Made by a program: the position numbers and the translations under genes
Assembly (NCBI RefSeq): GCF_000283155.1
Contig: NW_004454266.1
Coordinates: 1,107,443 to 1,171,442 of the forward strand
Direction: 5' to 3'
Origin: Ceratotherium simum simum
Taxonomy: Eukaryota; Chordata; Mammalia; Perissodactyla; Rhinocerotidae
Length of the DNA stretch: 64,000 nucleotides
Notes under the pieces: generated by a model
The model's database searches: none
What the model saw: only the letters and a program-made list of their open reading frames with translations
Told to the model about the DNA's origin: nothing
Shown here: positions 24,298 to 37,300 of the stretch, piece after piece
Layout of the letters: the number at the start of each line of letters is the position of its first letter
Position numbering within the stretch: position 1 is the stretch's first letter

Positions 24298-26480
24298 AGA
24301 AAATCAGTGGCAACACTCAAACAAATGAAAACTGCACTGATCTTTATGATATTCATATTCTCTTTATCATAGATTGATAATTTATTGAGTTTTATTTTCC
24401 CTTCAGAAATTGGTACAATTAGTAACTATGTTCTTCACTCATATGAATCCAATTACTTTTCATTTAGTCATTCATTCATTTGAAATAATTTTTGAGCAAG
24501 CAGTGCTCAACTTGTGGAGAATACAGCAGTGAAAAAGATCCATGAGGACATGGATCTTGTTTTAGTTTGGGGGGCAGACCATAAAAAGATGACTAAATAA
24601 ATGCATACCTTTTTCAGAAGGCAATGCAAGTTATGGAGAGTAAGGAAGAAACAGCATTCCAAGGTAGGCACTGTCTTGTGTATTTGGTTCAATGAAAGCT
24701 TCTCCAAAAAAGAGTCATTTGAGCAGAAACTGAAGGAAATGAGGGAGTGAGTCAGGCACGTATTTGAGGATAAAACATTCTGTATAGAAACAACCTCAAG
24801 TGCAAGAGCATTGGAATAGAATGTCTTTCTTGTGTCTGGGGAAAAGCAAGATGACCAATGCGCCTGGAACTCTGTGACTAGTGGAGAGAATGGCAAGAGA
24901 TGTGCATCTTGTTGGTCATCTGAAATACTTCAGCATTTACTCTGGGTGATATAGCATGATAATGGTGCACTTGAACAAAGAACTGACTTGAAATAATTTC
25001 TGTGGTGAATCACAATAAAGGCTGTGTTAGAATAGAGAGTAGAGGAGCAAGAACGGAATCGGTTAGCATTTCTTTATAATACTTTGGATGAGAATTGATG
25101 GCAGCTTAGACCAGGATGATAGTAGTAGAGAAAGGAGACGTAGTTAAATTCTGGATGTATATCGAACGCAGAATATTTGCTAATACCTTGATGTGTGATG
25201 TGAAGGTGAGAAGGATCAAAGGTGATTATCAATTTTTATGTATGTATGTTAACTCCAAGAAATGTCTATAATATATAAAAATTGAGCTATGAACATAGCA
25301 AAGGTGTGATATAGGTTTGGATTTGCTTTTCACATAATAGGGATGGTTTGAACTGAGTTTTTCTTCCTATTAACTAATCCGTTTTATGCCCAGAACTCTA
25401 TATTTTTAAGACCTAATCTTGAAATTAATGTGTAGGCTTTACTATCAAAGACAACTTCATTGGTGACAATTTATCTTCTCTGAGAATGAGTCAATTCAAT
25501 TTTTATGGTAATAAGAGTAATAATAAATAAAACATAATCTTCACCACTGGAGATTATACTTTATGAAGAAAAATTAGATAAGAACATAAACAACCAGCAA
25601 GTAAGGCACAATGTGGCAGGTGAAGAAGACCTCCAAAGAGTAATTGGAGGTAAAATCTAGGATGAATAGAAACTGTTTGTCCAAAGTAGAAGCAATATTC
25701 TATTTGAAATCTTATACTATTTTCATAAATGTGTAACAATCTAAGTATACTGGCCCATACAATATTAGTGATGTGAAAATAATCATTAATATTAAGAATA
25801 ATGAAAAATTCTCAAATATTTCTTTTTCTCAATAAATCATGTTGAATAGTTCTTACATACACTGAATGTATCTTTACACACGCACATACACACAATTAAA
25901 CTTTCACAGTTATTTAGTGGTTCAGCATACCTGATACTGAATGATAAATTCAGCTGTTTTTTTTTTCCAGTAAGTGTATTTACCTGCATAGATACTTAAC
26001 CATGATGAATACCCAGGATTTCTGGTTTTCTCTCTTGTTTTCAGCTTCTTTCTCAATCTCTCTCTCTCTTTTTTTGTGTCTCTCTTGGTGTCTCTTGCTC
26101 TCTCTCTCTCTCACATACTGTGTTCATTTTTAGAAAAGTCACGGTCTTCATTACTGTTAATAACCTGATATAGATTTTTCTATATAACTGTTGATGTAGA
26201 GGGGCTTTGTATAGTCATAGAAATGTGATTTATTGAACTCTGGAAATTTACCAAATATATCAATGTGTATCTCAACTAAAGTGGTCAGGAAAATAAAAAA
26301 ATATTTCTTTATATTAAAATTTTCTTTTGTATTGAGTTTTGTTTTGTTTGCATGTGAGTAAAAAGACCTGAAAAAATCCATTATACATGTGACATACATA
26401 TGGATTTTTGAAGTGCTTTATACAACTTATTGCTAATTTTGGTTGTATTTCTTCAACTATATGTGATTCAAAATATTTTT
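24298..26480. other. 3' flank of OR12D3 copy 2; no gene seen
   Basis: Positions 24,298-25,835 align with the 3' flank of copy 1. Positions 25,836-26,480 have no counterpart in copy 1, where the L1 block sits instead. This part includes a TC-rich tract (about 26,055-26,112). The frame at 26157-26399 (minus) is AT-rich and unrecognised. Confidence 0.5.
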
Positions 26481-26489
26481 TTAGTTCTA

Positions 26490-26640
26490 TGGTAACTATA
26501 TGAGGTGATGAATGTGTTAATTATCTTGGTTTGGTAATGATTTGACAACGTATACATCTATTAAATCACCACATTGTACACCTTAAATAAATCATGTTGT
26601 AAAACCTAAATGTATACAATTTTTATTTCAATAATTCCTC
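26490..26640 (+). mobile_element. L1 3' end fragment
   Basis: The sense L1 3' terminus 'gatgaatgtgttaatta...attgtacaccttaaa' is homologous to 18,045-18,190. Homology between the two copies continues to about 26,820, the right end of the duplicated unit. Confidence 0.7.
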
Positions 26641-26904
26641 AGTAAAGGTAGAAAAAAGGTATTTATATACATAGTGAAAAGAGATATTAATTTTTAAAAA
26701 GCCAATTAAATAAAGGATAAAAATAGGAAAATTTAATTGCACTGTTAGATCCTGAATATTGTTTGTCCTTGAAGTGAAAATTGTGAAAGAGAGCACAAGA
26801 AGGACTTTTGGGGTGCTTTTAATGGTTTGTTTCTTGATCCCATGACTGGTTACATGGATGTGTTCAGTTTATGAATATTCGCTCACCGAAAAATGAAAAA
26901 TTGC

Positions 26905-27156
26905 CGGTGCTGGCCCCGTGGGATAGTGGTTGAGTTTGGCACTCTACTTTGTGGGGCAGCCTGGGGTTCACAGTTTCGGATCCCAGGCCTGGACTGATGC
27001 ACCACTCATCAAGCCATGCTGTGGTAGCATCCCATATACAAAACAGAGAAAGATGGTCACAGATGTTAGCTCAGGGCTAATCTATCCTCAGCAAAAAGAG
27101 GAAGATTGGCAATGGATGTTAGCTCAGGGCCGATCTTCCTCACCAAAAAAAAAAAT
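26905..27156 (+). mobile_element. ERE SINE
   Basis: The head 'gtgctggccccgtggga' is followed by 'gatgttagctcagggctaat' and a poly-A tail. A clean target duplication was not found. Confidence 0.9.
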
Positions 27157-27282
27157 TCCCCTCCTCCCAGGCTCTGTCTCTCCTTTCCCTGGAGGCAGTT
27201 ATTCAAGGTGGTGGTAAAATGACAGCTACCATTCCTCCTGTTGGAGTCTCCAGAAGTAATAGTGGACCCGATTTTTAATTTT

Positions 27283-27482
27283 AAGAATTTATTTATTTAT
27301 TTTTTCCCCCAAAGCCCCAGTAGATAGTCGTATGTCATAGCTGCACATCCCTCTAGTCGCTGCATATGGGACTCAGCCTCAGGATGGACGGAGAAGTGGT
27401 GCCTCGGTGCGCGCCCGGGATCCAAACCCCGGCCGCCAGCATCGGAGCGCGCGCACTTAACCACCAAGCCACGGGGCCGGCC
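27283..27482 (-). mobile_element. ERE SINE (ERE1-type), inverted
   Basis: The T-rich start 'atttatttatttattttttc', the 'aaagccccagtagatag' block and the terminal 'acggggccggcc' are diagnostic. It is flanked by a 16-bp direct repeat cccgatttttaatttt (27,267-27,282 and 27,483-27,498). Confidence 0.95.
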
Positions 27483-27498
27483 CCCGATTTTTAATTTT

Positions 27499-28320
27499 GA
27501 ATGATATGAACAACATGCTTAAGATAATATAGTGGCATCAGCATAACATCTGTTCTTGAGTCTTCTTACTCTGGTTGTGCAGCCACTCACACAGAGTCAG
27601 TGGGTTTCCTTGGCACTTATCCAGAGTAGCTATATGATTCTCTTGATGATCCAGAATGTATGATATACTAAAGGTCAATAAGGGATAATAAATCAAGAGA
27701 TAATAAAATATCAGGTCAGAGAAGAATATGTGAATATAGTCAATATGCACCAAAGCCTCTTGGATAAGATGTTAAAGGGAGTTTTTAAGTAATTCGTTGG
27801 TGATGGCTAGGGCCACACCGAGATCAAAAACAATTCTGTGATGCATATAAATCCAAACAAGTCACTTAAGCTCTATAACTGTTAGTTTCCTTATCTATAA
27901 AGTGGAAATAATGGGAGAATTATCACATATATTATGAGGATCAGATGAAAATTTCCATAATCCATAATGTAGTGATTGGAACATAGTAAAAACTGCTTAC
28001 ATAATACCTCCATTTACTATTTTTCATTGTTGTCATGCATAGATTCAGATGCATAAAAATGTGTAGACTTCTCAGGGTTCTAATTTCAAAAGACTCTCAC
28101 CCCATGGTATTGAGCTAAGAATTTGAAAGTCACTAAAAAAAATTAACATTTGAGCATGGTAGCTTGGGATAAATGATGGCATTGCCAAGAATTTCTCATT
28201 TTCTTCTTGTTATGTTTTACCAGATCCTCCATTAGAGATAATTGACATCTGAATACTCTCGTCTTATTTTTCTTATATTGCTAGATTGTGTTAGTGATGA
28301 AGATCCTCAGCTTCCTCATC
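27499..28320. other. Intergenic, with a MIR-like fragment
   Basis: No gene is seen. Positions ~27,850-28,010 contain a degraded MIR pattern in sense orientation ('caagtcacttaagctct' and 'tttccttatctataaagtgg'). Confidence 0.5.
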
Positions 28321-28324
28321 TAGG

Positions 28325-28495
28325 GATCCACCAGCTAGCTGGTAGCTGGACTTGCCACTAGCCTCATGTGACTGTAGAACACTTCAAATGTGGCTAGTGT
28401 GAAGGAGGAACTGGATTTTTTATTTTATTTAACTTTAATTAACTTAAGCAAGTGGCTGGTGGCTACTGCATTCGACAGTGTAACTCTAAAATATC
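28325..28495 (+). mobile_element. hAT-type non-autonomous DNA transposon fragment (MER-like)
   Basis: Text such as 'tcaaatgtggctagtgtgaa' and 'ggctggtggctactgcattc' belongs to a widespread old mammalian DNA-transposon fossil. The same family appears at 45,870-46,465. The exact name is not assigned. Confidence 0.6.
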
Positions 28496-29050
28496 AGAAT
28501 AGTGCAGACTTAAGCAATATTGAGAATAAAACTGATGACAAGTGGTGGCTGTGAGTACTAATAACTATGGTCAATAATAGTTAAGGGCATTTCTCTATGG
28601 TCTTTATATGTATTATTGCATCCTAAAAAATTCAGTATGAAGTTAGGTGATTCCTGTGATGGTGTAGTCCATTGGGTGGTGCCAAAGACCTATGTTTTGA
28701 TGAGTTCTGTCTGTGGCTAGAATGGGTAACTCCTGCTCTGCAAAGAATGAATAGGGGTAAAGCAGAAGACGTAGATGCAAATATAGGGACTTATTGTCAA
28801 ATTGGCCTTTGAGCTTTGGGCTTTAAATATTTATGCCTGAGTTGAAGACCACAGCTGTAGAATTGAGTCATTCTATTCTAGGTCCTGGATAAGTAGCTGA
28901 GAATAAATAGTGTACTGAACTTCTGACAATGGTTCATGTTGTAGACTATGATATACACTAATGTGAGTTATCTTATGCTGTATGAGGCCACTATTCATAG
29001 AGCTCTGTACTGTTAGGTAGTCTTGGAAATTGTTTCAGTAATGACAGCAT
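28496..29050. other. Intergenic; nothing recognised
   Basis: AT-rich unique-looking sequence with no long open frames and no repeat I can name. Confidence 0.5.
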
Positions 29051-29063
29051 AGGTTGTATTTTT

Positions 29064-29352
29064 TTTTTTGAACATCATCTTTCTTTCTTTCTTTCCTTTT
29101 TTTTTTTGAGGAAGCTTGGCCCTGAGCTAACATCTGTTACCAATCTTCCTCCTTTTTTCCCTTTTTTCTCCCCAAAGCCCCAGTAGATAGTTGTATGTCA
29201 TGGTTGTACATCCTTCTAGTTGCTCTATGTGGGATGCCTCCTCAGCATGGCTTGATAAGTGGTGCATAGGTCTGCGCCCAGGATCTGAAGTGGTGGGCCC
29301 TGGGCTGCCAAAGCCAGTGCAAACTTAACCGCTCCACCACCAGGCCGGCCCC
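29064..29352 (-). mobile_element. ERE SINE, inverted
   Basis: It contains 'gccctgagctaacatctgtt' and 'aaagccccagtagatagt' and ends 'aggccggcccc'. The flanks aggttgtattttt (29,051) and aggttatattttt (29,353) form an imperfect target duplication. Confidence 0.9.
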
Positions 29353-29599
29353 AGGTTATATTTTTATATATTAAAAAAAAAAATAACCCTCAAATCTCAG
29401 CAGCTTAAAATAACAGAAGTCTATTTTGTGCTCATGCTACATGTCCAAAATAGTTTGGTGAGGAGCTCTGCTTTACATGATCGCTTAGTGATACTGACAA
29501 ACTGATATACTCCAATTAGGAAAACAGATTGACTGACATGGTTAATGGTACTAATACCTTGTCTAGTTGTTATATTAGTAATTGACAAATGAGTGTTAC

Positions 29600-31100
29600 A
29601 GCATCTTCCACTATGATTGTGGGTTTTTAAATTTCTCCTCTTAATTCTATCAACTTTTACTTTATATATTATACAGATATATTGTATTTAAATTTAGAAT
29701 TGTTGTGTATAAATTCAGAATTATTGTATCTTCCTAGGAGATTACCTACTTCATCACATGATATATCCTTCTTTATCTCTAGTAGTATTGCTTTTTTCCT
29801 TACAGTCCCTTTTGTTACCATTGTAGCTCCACCAGATTACTTTGGGTACTGGTGTCATGGTATTTCTTTTGTTCTTTTATTTTTTATCTTTCTGTTTTTA
29901 TCCATTTAAGATTTGTCTCTTGTAAGCAGAATAAAGTTAGTTATTATGATGCATTCTAAAAGTCTTGTCTTTTAATTGGAGTATTTATTCTCTTTACATT
30001 TAAAATATTAACAGATATGTTTAGGTTTACATATATCATTTCTCAATTTACTCTCTATTTGTCTTTCAAGGTATATATTATTTTTTTAATTTTGCATTCT
30101 TTTGCATAAGCTGTGTATTTCTTATATATTTAAATACTTATTTTGTTTAATATATATTATATATGTTTATAAAATTAAAATTTCATCTTTATTTGCTTGT
30201 TAGATATACCCTTTTAATTATTCTTTTAGTAGTTATCCTAGAAATTACGGCATGCCTCTTTGATTTGTAAAATATGATATGAATTAGTATCTTTTTCACT
30301 CCCCTGAAAACACAAGGATATTAGAATACTTTAACTCTATTTATCTCCACCAACTTATATGTTATTTTACACTTAAATTTTGTGACTTAATTGTATATAT
30401 GGTTTAGAATCTACAGAGATTATTATTACTGTTTTAAACAACATTATTGATCTATATTCACAATTAAATTTCCTATTGCTTTTAATTCATTCCTGTAACT
30501 GCGTTCATTTCTTAAATAATTTTATTTCTTCATTTAGATCACCCATTAGTACGGGTCTACTAGTGGCATATTCTCTCAGTTTTTGCTTGAAAATATCATC
30601 ATTTGCCTTCATTTTTGAAGTATTTATATGGGATTAGAATTGAAAATTGACAATTATTTTCTCTCTGAATTTATAGCTAGCATTTAATTGCCTCTGCCTT
30701 CCATTGTTTCTTTTCAGAAATTTCTGCTGTTATTCTAATTGTTGCTCATTTGAAAGAATGTTCTTTTTCTCTGTCTGGGTTAAAGAATTTCCCCTTATCT
30801 TTCATTTTCAGCAGTTTGACTATAATTTGTATTTACCTAGCTTGGATTTGAAGAAATTCTGAAATGTCACTTGCTTTTTTGGGATAATTTCATTATTTGC
30901 CTATATCTTTTAAATATTCCTTTTGCCTATTCTCTTTCTCCTCTTTGCTATACCTTTATACATATTTTGTATCCTTTTACTACAATATATTTTTTTACTA
31001 TAATATATATAGTATATATACATTGTGAACACTTGCCTCTGCTATTTCTCTATTATCTTTATACTTATCACAATGACCCCTTCTGTTATTTCTTGGATGA
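29600..31100 (-). mobile_element. Old L1 fragment, antisense
   Basis: The reverse-complement L1 pattern is recognisable ('agatttgtctcttgtaagca' near 29,910, and 'gtctaaatt'-like AT-rich spacer text). Frames 29682-29909 and 30871-31107 are by-products of this element. Confidence 0.6.
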
Positions 31101-31311
31101 AAAATAGCAGAGACTTGTGGAGGAAGTAACCATTGTTCCTATGTGGAAATAAAGAATTATGTTGTCAAATAAATGTGTTTTAATACTTTAGATCATATGT
31201 AAATATATATGTAATACTGGGAAACATTGTACAGTGAGAAGATGTAGTTTTGAGTGTCCCTTTTGCATTGTTTATTATTTGTAAAACTTCTCATATAAAA
31301 ATGATTAACCC

Positions 31312-31960
31312 CACTGTGTTAGTTTTCTATTGTTGTGTAACTACAAATTTAGTGGCTTAAAATAACAACCATTTGTTAGCTCACAGTTCTGTAGTTCTGT
31401 AGAATTCCAGGCACAGTGTGGCAGGGTTTTCTGCTCAGGTTATCAAAAGGCTGAAATCAAGGTTTTGGCTAGGCTGCATTCCTTTCTGGAATCCATGAGG
31501 AAGAATCTACTTCCAAGATCATTCAGGCTGTTGGCCAAATTCAGTTCCTTGTAGCTACAGAACTGAGATCTCTGTTTCTTTCCTGGCTGGCAATGGGGCT
31601 GCTCTTGACTGTTAGAGGCTGCCTGCATGTCTAGCCATGTGGCACCCTCCATCTTTAAGTAATAGCAGAGAACTTCTCATACTTGAATTCTTCTCCTGCT
31701 TCAAATCTTTGACCTTTACACCCAGATTTGAAGGACTGAAGTGATTAGCTCAGCTCCACCTGGATAATCTCCCTATTTTAAGGCCAACTGACTTAAGAAC
31801 TCAAATTACAACAGCTAAGTCTCTTTTTTTGCTATATAGCATAATTATGGGAGTAATATCTCATCATACTCACATGTTCTGCTCGTACTCAATAAGGGGA
31901 GATTATACAAAGGTGAGGATCATTAGGAGTCAGGATAGAATTTTGCCTACCACACACACC
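31312..31960 (+). mobile_element. MaLR LTR, MLT1-like
   Basis: The opening 'gttagttttctattgttgtg' with 'agtggcttaaaataacaac' and the following 'gctgaaatcaaggttttgg' are typical of the MLT1-type LTRs scattered through mammalian genomes. The minus-strand frame at 31443-31652 is inside it and is not a gene. Confidence 0.6.
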
Positions 31961-34260
31961 CATCTCAAAAGCTGTTTTGTGACTCAAATGTGACAAATAT
32001 ATAATACAAAAATATAGTTTTTTAAATTTAAATTTCTGTAATTGTTTGCTATTTAAATTTCTGTAATTATATAATAAAGTTAACATTAACATCATTTTAA
32101 AAACAACAGCAATAATAATTTTCATCCATATCTGATACTAAGGATCTAATATTGTGGAAAATGATAATGGCGGTATTTGTGTGTGTGTGTGGAAAATGAT
32201 AATAGTAGTATTATTTTTTTTATTTTGCCACTCCAGGCAATTTTACAATGCACCACAATTAGTAATAAGATAACCAAAGTCCCCAAGGTCTTCATCATTG
32301 CTATTTAGGGAAAAGTAATTATATTTTCACTACACAGTGTGTGCTTTTTTAAAGAGCTCGTATAAACAGGAAGAAAGAAGAGGATTCCTGTTGTTGGACA
32401 TATGAATTGGAAGAGAGGAGAGACAGCAGCAGCCTCCTGCCACAGTTAAGGTGGTTCTAAAGATAAGTGGACAAAGATGGTAGTACTGCAGAAGAGAAGT
32501 TCATTCTTGTTCATATAAAAATATGAGGCAAAGGCTATTCTTTCTTTATATGGGTGATGTTTTTTCCATGACAATTCTTGGTTGAACCATTGCTACAGAA
32601 AATCAAACTAAATAAAACTGGGTAAGTGGGGCTAACTGAAGTTGTCTTGAAAAAACAGAGTTTCCTATAAGCTTTCTGCAAAGATGAATCAGCTTTCCAA
32701 GTTAGTTCCTCATGAAGGGAGACCCATTGATTCAACATTTAACAAATATGTGTTGTGTCTCACTGTTCTAGATTCTCAGAATGCATCATTAACAGTCAAT
32801 ACACTGACATCATGAAGCTAATATTCTACTGGGGGAACAGACAATAAAGATAATAAATAGGTAAATTATATGGTATATTAGAAGATACTACGTGTTATGG
32901 GGAAATGAGAGACACATGAAAAAGGGACATAGAGTGTAGGAGAACACAAGTAGGATGGTCGGGGCAGCTTCATTGAATAAATATCATTTGAACAAAGACT
33001 GAAATGAAGTTAGGAGTTTCATCAGATGCATAGCCATGGGGAAGAGCCAGTGCAAAGTGGAATGGCAAAGAGGCTGGTGTGAATTCATTGAGTGAGGTAG
33101 GGGGAGAGAAGAAGCAAATTAGATTGGAGAAGTAAAAAGGCAAAGATTTTACAGAGTCTGTAGGCTTTTGTAAGAATTTGAATTTATTATCTGAGTTGGA
33201 GTGTGTTGGAAGGTTTATAAGTAGAAGCATGATGAGGTAAGGTGTACAAACAATTGGCTTCTGCGTTGAAAACAAACCATAGGTGGGCAATGTTAGAAGC
33301 AGGAAGCTATTAATCTAACTGAGACATGATGGGAACTCACTCGGGGATTGTAGAAGGGATGATAAGTGGTAAGACTCTGTGTGTATATATTTCACAGTTG
33401 GTCCAACAACTGTGGATTAGTGGAATGTTGGGGTAAAAGCCTAGTGAAGTGTTTTGAAGAGAGACTGGAAGGAACGGAAATGGAGACAGTTAATTTAGAC
33501 ATCATTTTTGAGAAGTTTTGATGTAAATATCAGAGAAATGGCATGAAATTAGTGAAGAAAAATAGTGTTAAATGATTTTTTTTCACTTTTATGGAAGAAA
33601 TAATAGCCTGTTTTTTTGTTGAAGGGAACGTTTCAGTAGAGAAAGAAAAAAATTATGGAGGAGAAAGTGGTGTTGCTGGAGTGCATCCTTGATTAAGTGA
33701 GGGGAGAGTATCAAATGCACAAGTAAAACTGTTGGCTTTAAAAAGGAGCACAGAGGATTGATCTCTAGCAACATGGAAATAAGTGGGAAAACCGTATGTA
33801 TAGATAAAACAAATGTGACAGTGGGAATCTGGAAGTTCCCTTCTGTTGCTTCAAATTTCTCATAGACAAGGAAGCAAATCCAGCTGTTGAGAGTAAATAT
33901 GGAGAAAAAGGAGAGTTCAAGGTTTGAAGACAGAAGAGGAATTTTGGAAAGGTTATCTAGGAGAGTGTGAGAAAGTGAATGGACTTGAAACTGTGCTATG
34001 ATTTCCAGGAAGAGTAAGAACAGCCCTTGATGTTGATATGACAATTAATTATTTCCTTCTATTCACCTACTTGTGTACTTCACTCTATACCTCATAAATT
34101 TACTTCAACACTTATTAAGAACCTGCTAACTGCATTAAAGCCCATACATATAAATTTAAAATTATTCTGGCTTTCAAGAAGTATATAAAGTTTGAATGAG
34201 ATAATTATATTGAAGGGACTCTGAATTTAATAACAGTTGCTATTATCTTCACTCTGATAC
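31961..34260. other. Intergenic; old repeat traces, no gene
   Basis: A block at about 32,735-33,260 ('atttaacaaatatgtgttgt', 'agacaataaagataataaat') looks like the same ancient repeat class as 7,850-8,050. The minus-strand frames at 32970-33290 and 33589-34044 (151 codons) have no recognisable family or start context, so they are not annotated as genes. Confidence 0.5.
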
Positions 34261-34269
34261 AGGTTTTTA

Positions 34270-34340
34270 ATTTCTTTCTTTTATCGTTCTTCCTCTTTTT
34301 CTTTTCTCTCTCTCTTTTTTTTTTTTTTTTTTTTATTACC
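34270..34340. repeat. Pyrimidine-rich/poly-T tract
   Basis: A TC-rich run passes into about 20 T residues, typical of simple sequence. Confidence 0.85.
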
Positions 34341-37300
34341 GTTGCTGGGACTTTGTCTTGGGTCTGTGATGCTAACTGGGGCAAATTCAACAAACAATCA
34401 AGTCACTGAAAAAAACTTCTGTTCTTCCTGCAAAAATTTTCACTAGTAATCTAACTACATGTATTTTTTATGTTTAAAAATTAATTTTTATTTTTAGACA
34501 ATTTGATTTAAGTTAAATTCTTAAGATATAAATCTAAGATGCATGTTCAGGTGTACAAATTATAATCTTGATAAGAGTCATCTGGATCATAGCACTGAAC
34601 AGTTTCTATGGTTGCAGAGAGAATGAGAGATGGTAAAGATCAATGAACCACTCTTCTAATGCTATTCCATTCACTATTTCTGAATTAGTATTTCACCTGG
34701 AATTTCTCATTGGAGTATAAGCTCCTAAAATCATAATATTGAACATGAAGAAATAAATTAACCCAGGTCCACTATTACTTTTTCAAAATAATTGAATGAA
34801 AAGTGAGAAATTGATTTAAACGTTTGATTTCTAAAATTTTTTATTACACTAAACAACCAAAGTGACTAATTTGTGTCATGCAATTAGAATAATTTTCTAG
34901 AATTCTGGAGTCAGCACAATTCTCTAATTTTTTAAATGAGTCCACTAAGTACCATAAAATCTAAATGACTTTCTGAAGCTCAAAAAGTTAGTTGATGGCC
35001 AGGCTAGGAACAAATACTCAGGTTTCCTTACTCTATTGCTTCCATCCTCTTTCCTCTCTGATATATTGTCAGACATGAACCAAGATGATCTTTATGTTAT
35101 CCTTTTTAGTCCAATATTAAACGATTGCAATATGACCATCAGTATCAAAATCTTAGAAGTCACTTCTACTCTTTCTAGGAAGTTATTCTCAAGAAATACT
35201 TAGAGAAATATCTAAACATATTTTGTTAAATATAATTTAGATGTATATTATATACATTATAATTACAAAACTTTGTATAAACCAAATATTTATTGAGAAA
35301 TATGATACTTCAATATAATTGAATAATATAAAACAAAAAATATATGTTTGAAGAGAATGCTTATTGACATGTATGCCAAAGTGACTGTAAAGATATAAAC
35401 CAAAATACTAACAGCAGTCTTCTCTAGCATTTTGGTTATAGATTATTTAACATTTTATTTTTCTATATTATCCACACAGTCTACAATAAACATGCACTAC
35501 TTTTATAATAAGAAAAATTACAAGTCAATTAAATTGGGAGACACAAACTAAGAGTGCCTCTTGGATAGTTTTTGTATCGTAAAAGTGAAAATCATCTTCC
35601 TGTGGTTTATACTCACTTCTATCTTGCATATTAATATAAAAATAGTAATTTTCCTTTTCATACTTTATAATCTTAAAAAATATTCTAAAATGATTCCAAT
35701 TCTTATGACAATATAAGTCATAGGGAAAGACACCAACAAATAATGAATTAGACATTTATATAGTCACAGAAAACTTAATTTCTAAAAAATTTTTTTAATT
35801 AAAAATATTTTTTAATCATGATAATTTATGTATTTATCTCATGAGGCAGTTGGTGGTTCTGAGTTCATTACAGTTTTTGAGTATCCTTTATCTTCTTTAC
35901 TTTTACTAGTATAGCTATGAAGTTATTAAATAGTTGTAATAAAACTTGATGCTGCTATGTGTTATTACTGATGTATGATGACTCAGCATGGTCGACCCTT
36001 GCACCAGGGCCTGTGGGTCTCATGATCCCCATGATTTGGCAGAAGCTAGTGAAGATCTAAGGAACAACCTTCAAAAACTAATTCTATTGATTGTATCCTC
36101 ATTATCCAAGTCTTGTTTTTCTTGGATGTAAAAATACAAGTGTGTATGCTTGTGTGGAGGGACAGGGGTAGAAGCTGTGCTCTAGCGAATTTTCAAAAAT
36201 CATGTTCTAGTATTTATACCATGAATGAAAAATGGTAGGATGGTATTCTATAGGTTGACAAATGGAAGGCTTGTATGCCATCACTATCATCTCATTTCCT
36301 ATGTTTGAAATTGGTCAATGATTTCTGAGTTGGGAGATATCTTCGCTTAATTTATCTTACAGTGCTATTAGTCAATCCCTACCAATAAATTAGAATTGGC
36401 GTGCAGAATGAGACATACTTCCCACCTTAAGTTGTTAAAACTGCTCAGACTATGAGCTCAGATCTAACCTGCTTTGTATCCTCACATTGGTGCTGACTAG
36501 CTATGTGATTTTGGGCAAGCTATTTACTGCTCAGAACTGGTTAGGTCACAAAATAGTAGAGGAAACAGTTTCAAGAGCTGTAGCCAGTGGTGGTTTGCTA
36601 AATGTTTAACAACTGTTTTTTCAGGAAAAAATATGTATACACACACATATACACACACATACACACAAGTTTATTTATAAATGTCACTAATATAAAGAAT
36701 GTGCAACATACAATTTAAAAGTAATTATAAAGTAAACAAAACTTTTTATTGTCAGTTCCATATAGCAGATTGATGGTCACAGAAAACTTATGTTGATTTT
36801 TGACAAATATTTGAATTCATAGCCAAGCTATAGCTAAAATTCAACCACTATTTGATCGAATTAGACTATAAGCCTTTGAATACTACCTGATTCAACAAAG
36901 AAGTCTCTCAAATCATTGACGAATGCCATTAATGGTTGACATTTTTGTCTATGTTAATGAGTATGACAAAAGTGAATCAATGAAGATATATGTCTGAATT
37001 TCACTCATTTGTCAGTGACAATTTTCCTAAAGTAGGTAACAGTTTTTGAATACTGGAAGAAAATTTCCTCCTCACAATATAATGACTACAAACATGACAC
37101 ACTTTTAAGTTTATCTGCATCATTAACATTTTTCCATCACTTTCTTAAGCCTAGACAATCAACAAAACCATGAATCAAGCCATAATTTGTAGCATTTGTC
37201 AATTTCCATGGCATAAATACTTTCACCAAGACCAATTGCAAGCTATCAATGTGATTCCCTAAACATTAATTTGGAAAGAGATGTTCAGTAGCACACCAAT

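Noticed and set aside
33589..34044. 151-codon minus-strand frame
   Set aside because: It is the longest non-OR, non-L1 frame but shows no domain, no supporting context and low-complexity hydrophobic composition. It is likely chance.
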